The translations under genes were made by a program, and so were the position numbers. Below the pieces are notes generated by a model, which worked only from the letters and a program-made list of their open reading frames with translations, did no database searches and was not told the DNA's origin. Below are positions 49,169 through 57,710 of a DNA stretch of 64,000 nucleotides, piece after piece. How positions within the stretch are numbered: position 1 is the stretch's first letter; every line of letters begins with the position of its first letter. Source of the DNA: DATMXT01 sp963662765 (GTDB lineage Bacteria > Bacillota > Clostridia > Oscillospirales > Feifaniaceae); NCBI GenBank assembly GCA_963662765.2, contig CAXXUP010000008.1, positions 620,001 to 684,000 on the forward strand, written 5' to 3'.

Positions 49169-50440
49169 ATGAATATCAACTGGAAAAGGCAATTCGCGAT
49201 CATTTACATCGGCCAGGCGTTTTCGCTGCTCGGGTCCGCCGTGGTCCAGTTTGCCGTTATCTGGTGGCTGACCGTCCAAACGGAATCCGCAGTCACGCTG
49301 GCTATTTCAACTATTGTCACATTTTTGCCGAACATGCTCATCGGCCCGTTTGCCGGGGTGTGGATCGACCGATATAACCGCAGAACCGTCATGATCGCCG
49401 CCGATGGGCTGGTGGCGTTCTCCAGTGTCATCCTCGGCGCGGCGTTTTTGCTCATGGGGACGCCGCCAATTTGGTTCATCTATATCATATTATTTTTGCG
49501 CGGATTGGGGAACACCTTTCACGCGCCCGCCATGCAGGCTGCAATCCCCATGCTGGTGCCGGCCGAAATGCTGACCAAGGCCGGCGGCTGGGGCAATCTT
49601 ATCAGCTCGATCTCCAATATGTTAGGGCCCGTGCTGGGCGCCGCGCTGATGGGATTATGGCCCATCGCAAGCATTATGCTTGTAGACATTCTTGGTGCCG
49701 CCTTCGCCATCGCATGCCTTTTGTTTGTCAGGATCCCCGATGTCCCGCAAGCCACTGAGAAATTACACATGTTATCTGACATGAAACTCGGCTTTGGAGC
49801 CATGAAGGCAAATAAGCCGCTCATGGCCGTGTTTTTCCCGATGGTGCTGATGAATATCCTGTATATGCCACTGGGGTCGCTGTACCCTCTCTTGGTGCGC
49901 ACCCACTATATGGGTGGGGTGTGGCACAACAGCATGGCCGAGTTCGCTTTTGCGGGCGGCCTGCTCGTCTCCTCTGCCGCCATTGGTGTCTTCGGCGGGA
50001 TGAAAAAGCGGTTTTTAATGGCGTCGCTTGCGATTGCCCTTCTTGGAGCCGCATCCCTTTTGAGCGGAGCGCTGCCCTCGAACGGATTTTGGGTTTTCAT
50101 GGGCTGCTGCTTTTTCATGGGCTGTTCCGGAACATTTTTCAACGTTCCGATCATGGCCTATACGCAGGAGACTATCGCACCGGAGATGATGGGAAAGGTA
50201 TTCTCTCTGCTGATGACCGCAATGACCCTGTCCATGCCGATCGGGCTGCTTGTGGCGGGGCCAATCAGTGAGGTTGTGGGCGTCAACACCTGGTTTATCT
50301 GGTCAGGTGGGGCCTTAATTGCAACCGGAATACTCTTTCGCCTATTGTCACGGCGATATGACGAGGAAACAGCTATACCGCAAATTCCCCCCGCACAGGA
50401 GGGGCGACGGTGCAGATGGTCCTGTATTAAACATAAATGA
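49169..50440 (+). CDS. MFS efflux transporter (macrolide-efflux Mef-like)
   Basis: 423 aa, 12 hydrophobic segments. Motif A FAGVWIDRYNRRTVMI lies between helices 2 and 3 (~61-76), with FLRGLGNTFHAPAMQAAIPMLVP following; both are typical of the MefA/enterobactin-exporter-type drug efflux branch. ATG 49169 has AAGGAG upstream. The long leader with a peptide ORF supports antibiotic-inducible expression. Its substrate cannot be assigned from sequence. Confidence 0.85.
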   Translation: MNINWKRQFAIIYIGQAFSLLGSAVVQFAVIWWLTVQTESAVTLAISTIVTFLPNMLIGPFAGVWIDRYNRRTVMIAADGLVAFSSVILGAAFLLMGTPPIWFIYIILFLRGLGNTFHAPAMQAAIPMLVPAEMLTKAGGWGNLISSISNMLGPVLGAALMGLWPIASIMLVDILGAAFAIACLLFVRIPDVPQATEKLHMLSDMKLGFGAMKANKPLMAVFFPMVLMNILYMPLGSLYPLLVRTHYMGGVWHNSMAEFAFAGGLLVSSAAIGVFGGMKKRFLMASLAIALLGAASLLSGALPSNGFWVFMGCCFFMGCSGTFFNVPIMAYTQETIAPEMMGKVFSLLMTAMTLSMPIGLLVAGPISEVVGVNTWFIWSGGALIATGILFRLLSRRYDEETAIPQIPPAQEGRRCRWSCIKHK

Positions 50441-50470
50441 GCTCCCTCTTTTTAACTAAGGGAGCTCATT
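50436..50470. terminator. Convergent terminator, MFS / methyltransferase
   Basis: 12-bp perfect stem AATGAGCTCCCT/AGGGAGCTCATT around a T-rich loop, followed by ATTATTTG. Confidence 0.85.
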
Positions 50471-50486
50471 ATTATTTGCGTATACG

Positions 50487-51296
50487 TTATCTGGCGCGCA
50501 GGCTCATGACGAAAATTCTGTGGGCTTCTCTTGCGGTTTTAAATTTTCCGGCTAAGGCAAACATGGTGCGATACCCGGCGGACAGGCGGCTGATCGCGCC
50601 CTCGTCTGTGAGATAAAGCGTTTTTTGGTAAACGATCCCAGGGCCGAAAGCTTCAATTTCGGCGGGTGTGTCGACCCCCCAGCAAATTGTCGCTCCCGTC
50701 TGCTTCAGGGAGGGGTGATGTTTGGCCTGTCTAGCCGTCAATTTCGAATAGGCGTCGAAAATAAGCGTGACATCTTTAAATTTATCTCGCATTTTGAGCA
50801 GCAGTGTTTTGATATCCGCTTCGGTCAGGTACATGAAGAGTCCCTCCGCGACGACGAGCAGGGGATAGCCTCCAGTCTCAATCCCGTCCATCCAGTCCCA
50901 GTCCGTCACCGATGACGGGATGTACCGATAGTTTTCCGTCTCTTCGTAAAGTTGACGCTTGATGTCGATCACTTGCGGAAAATCGAGGTCATACCACACC
51001 CGCACAGAAACGCCGAGCCGCCGCGCCCTGGCGTCCAGCCCGCAGCCGAGGTGGGCGACGGCGCTGTGGGGATGCTCTTTGAGAAAGCCCGCGGCAAAAT
51101 CGTCAATCAAGGCCGCCCGAATCGAGAGCATGATCTGCGTTTTTTCCTGAATACGGAGCTTTGGAAAGTCATAGTCAATCTGATCGATGGCCGCCTCGGC
51201 ATCGAGATCTCGGAATAGACCCTTTTTACTCATTTGCGCTTTGCCATATAAGGGGATTAAAAGCGTTTCCATTTCTTCTTGAAGTGCAACCTTCAT
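50487..51296 (-). CDS. Class I SAM methyltransferase, leucine-carboxyl-methyltransferase-like
   Basis: 269 aa from ATG 51296 (GGGAGAGGG upstream); an upstream TTG at 51350 is in frame but lacks a ribosome site. SAM motif I HLGCGLDARARRL (~93), acidic VWYDLDFPQVI, and AEGLFMYLTEADIKTLL. This is the PPM1/LCM-like family, many of which act as O-methyltransferases. Substrate unknown. The gene follows a terminator and stands alone. Confidence 0.82.
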   Translation of the reverse strand: MKVALQEEMETLLIPLYGKAQMSKKGLFRDLDAEAAIDQIDYDFPKLRIQEKTQIMLSIRAALIDDFAAGFLKEHPHSAVAHLGCGLDARARRLGVSVRVWYDLDFPQVIDIKRQLYEETENYRYIPSSVTDWDWMDGIETGGYPLLVVAEGLFMYLTEADIKTLLLKMRDKFKDVTLIFDAYSKLTARQAKHHPSLKQTGATICWGVDTPAEIEAFGPGIVYQKTLYLTDEGAISRLSAGYRTMFALAGKFKTAREAHRIFVMSLRAR

Positions 51297-51518
51297 ATGC
51301 GCCCTCTCCCGGAATGTCAGTCCGTATGTTTTCGAATCTATTAATGACAATTATAGCTCATTTTCCGGCACAATACACAGATATTTGCAAAAACGCATGA
51401 TCCGAAGACGTCTACGGAGGGTTAAACTTGATTTCGTATCGCGCGTATGCTATTGCATTCAAATCTGCTATAATCTGATTTAATAAGCATTTCAAATAAA
51501 TTTTTTGAGGTGACCTGT

Positions 51519-52013
51519 GTGTTGACGCAAGAAGCAACTGCGGAAAGGGTCGAAGCGTGGAAAGCGGTCTGGAACCAGTACAAAGACAGGATTTCCCCGA
51601 ACCGCAAATCCGGGCAAGAGGTTAGAGGCTATCTCACAAGCCGGTATCCGACCGCGGAATTCCATGACGGCACCGCGGCACGGACGGTCACCGAGAATGT
51701 GCTGTCAAACAAGCCGTTTGCGGACAAGCTGCCCCAAGGAGTACCGCCGATGGCGGTAACCTTTATTATGAAAAGGGAGGGCGCGGGGGAGACCCTATAT
51801 GAAAATCAGGACGGCATTTATAAAGGGATGGATATCTTTGTGGGGATTGACCTTGTGTCTGGCTTTTTTTGCGTTGAGGGCAGTCCTATGCTCTGGGATG
51901 AGCTCTATGCCTTTCGGGGGCTGGACGGGGACGACATACAAAATTATTACTGTGTTGCCGAATATGTTAAATGTCTTGAAAGGTTCGGCCTTTTGGAATA
52001 CACCCAGAGGTAG
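51519..52013 (+). CDS. Hypothetical protein
   Basis: About 164 aa, soluble, not recognised (GTG 51519 or TTG 51522 after GAGG). Features: WKAVWNQYKDRISPNRKSGQEVRGYLTSRYP, and the central VTFIMKREGAGETLYENQDGIYKGMDIFVGIDLVSGFFCVEG with hydrophobic strands. Between 51297 and 51518 there is no other gene. It is followed after 150 bases by a lipoprotein gene on the same strand. Confidence 0.55.
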   Translation: MLTQEATAERVEAWKAVWNQYKDRISPNRKSGQEVRGYLTSRYPTAEFHDGTAARTVTENVLSNKPFADKLPQGVPPMAVTFIMKREGAGETLYENQDGIYKGMDIFVGIDLVSGFFCVEGSPMLWDELYAFRGLDGDDIQNYYCVAEYVKCLERFGLLEYTQR

Positions 52014-52162
52014 ACTTGCTAGCATCAATACACGCGGATGTTCTATACGCGCGTTTAGCTTTTAGGTGTGCGCAGCGCCGGTTGCTTTGGGATTGCAAAA
52101 TGAGAGAATTTGAGATATCATAGAAAATATGGAAGAATTTTTCTGCTAAGTGGGGGTTTTTC

Positions 52163-53497
52163 ATGACAAAACAAATGAAGCTCACGCCGGTCAAAAGGCT
52201 TATCTCGATTTTCATTGCGGTTGCCATGATATTGTCGGTTTTCGCAGGCTGCGGCAAGACCCAAAATGAAACGGCGGTGCCCGAGACGAGCAAAGTGCCT
52301 GTGCCGGAAGAAAAAAAGCCGGTTCCCAACGATTTGTTTAGCGATCAGCTCAACATTTTCGCGGGCACCATATTTCCACAGGGATATACCGTCTACGCGG
52401 CGGGGTTTGAAGACAACGTGGATTTCTGTTATTACGTGCTGTATCTGACGGCACAGGGGAGTCCGGAAGACGTTATTGCATACGTTACAACCCTTCTTGG
52501 CATCGATTCCGAGGAGAGTGTGCGTCAAGCCATCGACACGTTTAGGCGCGATGGCGGCGTGGGGATTGACGGAAAGCTCGGCGAGTCAGGCCTCACAGTC
52601 AACTGCAAAATTACTCCCATTGAAGCGGACAACAACGACTATGACTATGTGGAGGGTTGTTGCCTTCGCTTTCGGGCGGAAATTGTTGACCCCACAGACT
52701 ACAGGGAGATCATGGCGGGCAATTACAACCTTGGCTCGCTCGCTGACGTCGCAAACTACTTTGACGTGACGCCCATCACCGGAAAATCGAGCATCTATGT
52801 TCGCAGGAATCAAAACGATGCCAAGATCGAAGCGGTGTACAACACAGTTGAGGATGTGGCCCTCGTCATGGAGCGCATGAAGGCTGAGCTTAAATATGCA
52901 TACTTTGATGAAAACGATAATATGGGCTTGCCAAGCTACGGTGAGGTCAAAAACAGCTTCTTTTTTGATATAAATAATAACAGCATCAGCATTTTCCAGA
53001 GTCTCGGTGACGCCGGGAAAAATTATCAGGACTATGAGCCCGCCTCCACGAAACTCACAGAACTCGGGTTTTCAAACTATATCGAGCCCGACGCGCTGTG
53101 CGAATATAAGGACGAGGCACAGAACTTGAGCATCGTCATCAACATCCCGCAGTGGGGCGGACGTCCCGACGAATGGGAAAACAGCTGCGTGATGTTTATG
53201 AAAGACATGAACGGATATGCACTCGCAATCTGGTACTATTCGGATGAGGGGAAATATGTCGTTCAGGCGGACAAGGACGACAGCTCGGCGAAATATACGT
53301 ACAACGCAAAAACGGGTAAGTTTAGTGAAGAATACCCAAACCCCGATGCGGTTAAGGCGCAATTTATGAATTTGTTCCCTGACGCTGCGCAGACGGATAT
53401 CTACATGCAGAGCATCGAGCTGTTCCAAAACTATGTGAGCGAGACATTCGGCATGAGCATTGATGAACTGTATGCCACAGCGGCGATCGAGCAATAG
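52163..53497 (+). CDS. Lipoprotein, function unknown
   Basis: 444 aa. Signal peptide with lipobox SVFAGCGK (Cys ~30), then a Pro-rich spacer (VPETSKVPVPEEKKPVPND) and a beta-rich ectodomain of ~380 residues with no family match. Charged, Asp/Asn-rich surface and many aromatic residues suggest a substrate- or surface-binding domain. ATG 52163 has GGGGG upstream. A terminator follows. Confidence 0.65.
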   Translation: MTKQMKLTPVKRLISIFIAVAMILSVFAGCGKTQNETAVPETSKVPVPEEKKPVPNDLFSDQLNIFAGTIFPQGYTVYAAGFEDNVDFCYYVLYLTAQGSPEDVIAYVTTLLGIDSEESVRQAIDTFRRDGGVGIDGKLGESGLTVNCKITPIEADNNDYDYVEGCCLRFRAEIVDPTDYREIMAGNYNLGSLADVANYFDVTPITGKSSIYVRRNQNDAKIEAVYNTVEDVALVMERMKAELKYAYFDENDNMGLPSYGEVKNSFFFDINNNSISIFQSLGDAGKNYQDYEPASTKLTELGFSNYIEPDALCEYKDEAQNLSIVINIPQWGGRPDEWENSCVMFMKDMNGYALAIWYYSDEGKYVVQADKDDSSAKYTYNAKTGKFSEEYPNPDAVKAQFMNLFPDAAQTDIYMQSIELFQNYVSETFGMSIDELYATAAIEQ

Positions 53498-53523
53498 AAT
53501 TTTACTGCAAAACCGTACCATAC

Positions 53524-53560
53524 AGCGGCTTGTCATTTGCAAAATGGCAAGCTGCTTTCT
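53524..53560 (+). terminator. Terminator of the lipoprotein gene
   Basis: Imperfect 14-bp stem AGCGGCTTGTCATTT/AAATGGCAAGCTGCT, tail TTCTTT. Confidence 0.75.
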
Positions 53561-53625
53561 TTATATAGTTTTCGCGGGGCTTTCGAGCACAGGGAGGGAA
53601 TCATAGAAAATAAGCGCGCAGATTC

Positions 53626-53676
53626 TTGACAGCGCCATTCTATTTGACTATAATGATTAATATAGTCAAATAGAAT
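53626..53676 (+). promoter_or_regulatory. Consensus promoter overlapped by a 16-bp-arm palindrome (TetR operator)
   Basis: TTGACA (53626-53631), 17-base spacer, TATAAT (53649-53654), the full sigma-A consensus. A perfect inverted repeat with arms ATTCTATTTGACTATA (53637-53652) and TATAGTCAAATAGAAT (53661-53676) covers the -10 and the start site. It should be the operator of the TetR protein encoded just downstream, giving autoregulation of the export operon. Confidence 0.9.
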
Positions 53677-53689
53677 TTGAGGTGATATT

Positions 53690-54295
53690 GTGCCCAAATC
53701 CTTTTCCGACAGCGAGCGGGCGTACATTAAAAAGCGTCTGATGGAGGAAGCGCAGACCTGTCTGTCCCAGTACGGGATGCGCAAAACCACGGTGGACGAA
53801 CTGGTCCGACGGGTCCACATTCCAAAGGGGACCTTCTATTTATTTTATCAGTCAAAAGAGCTGCTGTTTTTTGATGTGTTTTGCACCCTTCACGACGAAT
53901 TGCAGGCCACACTCCTCGGCTGGATCGACGAACTTTCGGGCAATCTGAATGCCGATACCGTTACGGAACTTCTTTTTCGTCTATACAAGAAGACGGACTC
54001 GACTTTCATCTATTCCTTTATCGCAAACGGGGATCTGGAGCTCTTGGTGCTCAAGCTTCCGCCGGAGGTTGCGGCGGCCCACGCGCAAAAAGATGATTTC
54101 AGCATGGAGCAGCTTTTGTCGCTCTTACCGGGTGTGCGTACCGAGGGCAACATAAAGATATTCAGCGCGGTCTTACGGGCGATCTTCTGCGCGATGCTGC
54201 ATAGGCGGGAGGTCGGCGAAGAGGTGTTCGACGACGCGATTCATGTGATGCTGCGCGGCGTCGTCAGGGAGCTGTTTGAGGGGAAGATACTATGA
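53690..54295 (+). CDS. TetR-family regulator of the ABC export operon
   Basis: 201 aa, GTG start with GAGGTGATATT upstream. HTH: YIKKRLMEEAQTCLSQYGMRKTTVDELVRRVHIPKGTFYLFYQSKELLFFDVF. The C-terminal ligand domain is unrecognised. Its stop overlaps the ABC ATPase ATG (ATGA), and its own operator lies in the promoter, so it represses itself and the three downstream export genes until a ligand is present. Confidence 0.88.
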   Translation: MPKSFSDSERAYIKKRLMEEAQTCLSQYGMRKTTVDELVRRVHIPKGTFYLFYQSKELLFFDVFCTLHDELQATLLGWIDELSGNLNADTVTELLFRLYKKTDSTFIYSFIANGDLELLVLKLPPEVAAAHAQKDDFSMEQLLSLLPGVRTEGNIKIFSAVLRAIFCAMLHRREVGEEVFDDAIHVMLRGVVRELFEGKIL

Positions 54296-55139
54296 TTCGA
54301 GTATCAAATTTACAGTTTAGCTACACCAAACAGCCTTTTATCGAAGACATGAACTTCGAGGTCAATGAAGGTGAAATTTTCGGCTTTTTAGGGCCGTCCG
54401 GCGCCGGAAAGAGCACGGTGCAGAAAATTCTGACGGGGCTTTTGGTCCCATACACCGGCAGCGTACGAGTGGGCGGCACCGAGGTCAAGAACCGCGATAA
54501 CAGCTTCTACGAAAATCTCGGGGTGGACTTCGAATTCCCGAGCCTGTACGAAAAGCTGACGGCGAGAGAGAAAACCTGAATTTCTTTGCCTCCCTCTATA
54601 AAAAGCATCAGGCCATCGACCCGCTGCTTGAAAGCGTCGGGCTTCTAGGTGAGGCCGACAAAAAAGTTTCGGACTATTCCAAGGGGATGAAGTCACGCCT
54701 GAACTTTATCAAGGCGCTGCTGCACGACCCGGCGCTGCTCTTTTTGGACGAACCAACTTCGGGGCTTGACCCATCGAGCGCCAGACGCATGAAGGACATC
54801 ATCGCAGGCGAGAAGGAGCGGGGCAAGACGATCCTGCTGACGACCCACAACATGTATGACGCGACCGAACTCTGCGACCGCGTGGCCTTTATCGTGGACG
54901 GAAAACTGCGGGCTTTGGACACGCCGCGCAACCTGATCATGTCGCGGGGTGCCTCTAAAGTTCGGTACACCTACGCCGCAGACGGCAAAGAGGCTCAAAA
55001 GGAGATTCCCCTTAGCCAAACGGGGGAGGACGACATGTTGCATACCCTTATTCGGGAAAACCGGCTACTATCGATCCACAGCAGCGAGCCGACTTTAAAC
55101 GACATCTTTGTGGAGCTGACGGGAAGGCGGCTGCTATGA
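54292..55139 (+). pseudogene. ABC exporter ATPase, frameshifted
   Basis: The N-terminal frame (54292-54579) has Walker A GPSGAGKST but stops after LTAREKT. The other frame continues NFFASLYKKHQAIDPLLESVGLLG..., DYSKGMKSRLNFIKALLHDPALLFLDEPTSGLDP to 55139, with YSKGMKSR at the signature position and H-loop LTTHNMYD. The break lies in a purine run near 54562-54573; adding one base gives LTAREENLNFF. The two pieces together make a normal-length ATPase. Real mutation, sequencing indel or programmed shift cannot be told apart. Confidence 0.85.
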
Positions 55140-55819
55140 GAATAAGGGCGTTGCTCGCGGGCGATATCCGCTTCCAGTACAAATACGGGTTTTATTTTCT
55201 GTACCTCATCTTCTCCCTACTCTATGTCGGACTGCTCTACGCCCTGCCCGCCGCCTGGCGGGAGCAGGCTGCCGTATTAATGGTTTTTTCGGATCCCGCC
55301 GCAATGGGGCTGTACTTCATGGGGGCGATCGTGCTGTTTGAAAAAAGCGAGCGGGTCTTAAACAGCATTGCCATATCACCGGTCAGACTTTGGGAATATG
55401 TCCTCTCCAAGCTGGTTTCCATCGCCCTGATCTCAACGGCGGTCGGCCTTGCCATCGGGACTTCCGGCAAGCTCTTGTTAAATCCCCTCTATTTTATACT
55501 CGGAGTATTTTTCGGCTCCTGTCTCTTCTCCGCATTGGGGCTCATGATTGCCGCTAATATCGGCTCTCTCAATCAGTTTATCGTGGCGACGATCCCTGTC
55601 GAGACTGTTGTCAATATTCCGGCAATCGCCTGGATGTTTGGATGGAGACCGCCCATAATGATTCTCCACCCGGGGATCTGCATCATCGAGATGTGCCAAA
55701 ACGGGGAGTATGCCCTGCCGGCTGTGTTCATTTTGCTCGCATGGACCGCATTGGCCTCACTGTTAGCCTGCCGCTCTGTGGGAAAGAGCCTGCGTTCCTT
55801 AGGGGGTGTCAAACTGTGA
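55136..55819 (+). CDS. ABC transporter permease
   Basis: 227 aa, six predicted TM segments (e.g. YGFYFLYLIFSLLYVGLLYAL at ~17-37) with VLNSIAISPVRLWEYVLSKL between, the ABC-2 permease style. ATGA overlap with the ATPase at 55136 and a GTGA overlap into the next permease. Export substrate unknown. Confidence 0.8.
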   Translation: MRIRALLAGDIRFQYKYGFYFLYLIFSLLYVGLLYALPAAWREQAAVLMVFSDPAAMGLYFMGAIVLFEKSERVLNSIAISPVRLWEYVLSKLVSIALISTAVGLAIGTSGKLLLNPLYFILGVFFGSCLFSALGLMIAANIGSLNQFIVATIPVETVVNIPAIAWMFGWRPPIMILHPGICIIEMCQNGEYALPAVFILLAWTALASLLACRSVGKSLRSLGGVKL

Positions 55820-56529
55820 AACCCATTTTACGGTCTTTTGCCCTGTTTGTCAGACAGATATTCAAGGACAGCATGCTTGCAACTGTCTGTATTGTATCCG
55901 TATTGGTTGGGGTTCTCATCCGATATGGGGTTCCGGCGCTGGAGCAGGCACTGTGCGCTAGGCTTTCGCGGGCTGCCGTTCTCGTAAACTACTACCTTCT
56001 TTTTGACCTGCTCTTAGCCTTGATCACGCCTTATTTAATCTGCTTTGCCTCGGCCATGATGATGCTGACCGAGTACGACGAGAACATAACCGGTTATCTT
56101 GCGGTGACACCGGTTGGCAAATCGGGGTATGTCCTGTCAAGGCTGGGGCTGCCGGCCGGGGTCGCCTTTGTCATGACGCTGATTCTCATGCGCGCATTTT
56201 CCTTAACCGAATGGCCGATTGCAATGACGTTGCTCACCGCACTTTTGACCTGCCTTGCGAGTATCGCCGTGGCCCTCTTACTGTTTTCCTTTTCCCACAA
56301 CCGGGTGGAGGGCATGGCAATGGCAAAGCTCTCGGGCCTTTTGATGCTGGGTCTGCCGGCGCCCTTTTTCCTGATGTCCGACATGCAATATCTGTTTTCG
56401 CCGCTGCCCTCCTTTTGGATTGCCAAGCTTGGGATGGAGCAAAGCCTGCTATTTCTCATTCCGGCCCTTGGGACCTCGCTGCTTTGGATCTGGGGGCTGT
56501 ACGGGAAGTTTCGCAAAAAGCTCAGATGA
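55816..56529 (+). CDS. ABC transporter permease
   Basis: 237 aa from GTG 55816, overlapping the previous stop. About six TM helices with ENITGYLAVTPVGKSGYVLSRLGL between helices 3 and 4, again ABC-2-like. With its neighbour it probably forms a heterodimeric permease for the frameshifted ATPase. A terminator follows. Confidence 0.78.
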   Translation: MKPILRSFALFVRQIFKDSMLATVCIVSVLVGVLIRYGVPALEQALCARLSRAAVLVNYYLLFDLLLALITPYLICFASAMMMLTEYDENITGYLAVTPVGKSGYVLSRLGLPAGVAFVMTLILMRAFSLTEWPIAMTLLTALLTCLASIAVALLLFSFSHNRVEGMAMAKLSGLLMLGLPAPFFLMSDMQYLFSPLPSFWIAKLGMEQSLLFLIPALGTSLLWIWGLYGKFRKKLR

Positions 56530-56558
56530 CAAGGATGTCTATGGACAAAAATGCTGCG

Positions 56559-56609
56559 AGGGGGCGTCTTCACGGCGATAATTTGCCGCGAAGACGCTCC
56601 CCCGTTTTT
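56559..56609 (+). terminator. Terminator of the TetR-ABC operon
   Basis: Stem GGGGGCGTCTTC/GAAGACGC-CCCCC with a one-base bulge, loop with inner CGGC/GCCG, then GTTTTTC. Confidence 0.88.
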
Positions 56610-56661
56610 CTTGTCGCCGAAAGCGGCGGTGTGCTATAATACAGACAAATGAACTTAAACT

Positions 56662-57120
56662 GTGAAGACAAGGGGGGTGGGACGTCTGAAAATCGTGATT
56701 GAGGAGCCTCGTGAAGACGAGGAGGAGCAGATTGTCATCCGGTGCCGGACCATGACGCCGGATCTTCTTCGCATGGTCGCCCAGCTGAAGGCGCAGGAGG
56801 CTCTCGTGGCATATTCCGGCAACGACATACACCGGCTCAATCCCTCGGCCGTCTATTACATTGAAAGTGTCGACAATAAGACCTTTCTCTATCTAAAAGA
56901 CAAGGTCTATAAATCGCGACAAAAGCTGTACGAGCTGGAGGAGGCTCTCGCAACCGGCGACTTTCTGCGGGCGTCAAAGTCCACCATCGTAAATTTGGCC
57001 AAAATCAAGTCGGTGAGCCCGGCACTCAGCGGGCGGTTTGAAGCGGCGCTTGAAAACGGTGAAAAAGTGATCATCTCCCGTCAGTACACGGGCGATTTAA
57101 AAAAACGACTGGGAATATAG
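56662..57120 (+). CDS. LytTR-domain DNA-binding regulator
   Basis: 152 aa in the longest frame. The C-terminal ~95 residues are a LytTR domain: SAVYYIESVDNKTFLYLKDKVYKSRQKLYELEEALATGDFLRASKSTIVNLAKI. No receiver domain. The frame opens with GTG 56662 without a ribosome site; AAGGGGGG at 56672 spaces best with a CTG at 56686, where the family's usual start MKI-like LKIVIEEP begins. A possible -10 TATAAT is at ~56635. Forms the usual LytTR-DUF3021 pair controlling the ABC genes downstream. Confidence 0.82.
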   Translation: MKTRGVGRLKIVIEEPREDEEEQIVIRCRTMTPDLLRMVAQLKAQEALVAYSGNDIHRLNPSAVYYIESVDNKTFLYLKDKVYKSRQKLYELEEALATGDFLRASKSTIVNLAKIKSVSPALSGRFEAALENGEKVIISRQYTGDLKKRLGI

Positions 57121-57131
57121 GAGGTGAGATC

Positions 57132-57569
57132 ATGCGTGGGGAAGAAATCCTAAAAAAACTGGTTACCCATTTTTTCGTCATCACAACCGGAATTGTCGTT
57201 GCCATGTATACGTTTTGCCGGGTTTTTTATCCGGGCGCCGGTTTTAATACGGCCGATATCGGCAGGATTTTGCTGATGGCGGCGGCCGGCGACCTGCCGC
57301 TTGTGATCTTCCTCTCCCGCCGCGAGCTTACGAGAGGCGAAATGCTTGTTCGGGAGATCATTCATTTTCTCCTGCTTGCGGGCATCATTGTGTCGCTGGC
57401 GGTTCGATGGGGATGGGTCAACATAGGGCAAGGCGGAGAAGTCGCCGCCCTGCTGTTCTGCGTTGTAGCGATCTATCTGGTGGTGACCTTTGCAACCGGT
57501 TGCCGAGACCGGAGGCTGACCGAAAAACTGAACGACAAACTGAGAGAGCGTTACGGTCCACAGCAGTAA
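57132..57569 (+). CDS. DUF3021 membrane protein
   Basis: 145 aa, four TM segments (~13-31, ~43-60, ~76-92, ~103-122) with a charged cytoplasmic tail (CRDRRLTEKLNDKLRERYG). It matches the DUF3021 family that normally follows a LytTR regulator and is thought to act with it at the membrane. ATG 57132 with GGAGGTGA upstream, 11 bases after the regulator. Confidence 0.82.
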   Translation: MRGEEILKKLVTHFFVITTGIVVAMYTFCRVFYPGAGFNTADIGRILLMAAAGDLPLVIFLSRRELTRGEMLVREIIHFLLLAGIIVSLAVRWGWVNIGQGGEVAALLFCVVAIYLVVTFATGCRDRRLTEKLNDKLRERYGPQQ

Positions 57570-57580
57570 TTTGTTTCCAT

Positions 57581-57617
57581 CGGATGGCAAGCCCAGACAG
57601 CCTGCCATCCGTTTTTT
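57581..57617 (+). terminator. Terminator after the LytTR-DUF3021 pair
   Basis: 9-bp stem CGGATGGCA/TGCCATCCG, then TTTTTT. Confidence 0.8.
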
Positions 57618-57710
57618 GCAGTTTACCGCACCCTCTATGCAAGTTGCGTTTGCCCCTGTTGAAACTGCGACATTCCCCGCATATGATTACATTGTGGAAG
57701 GGGATATGAT

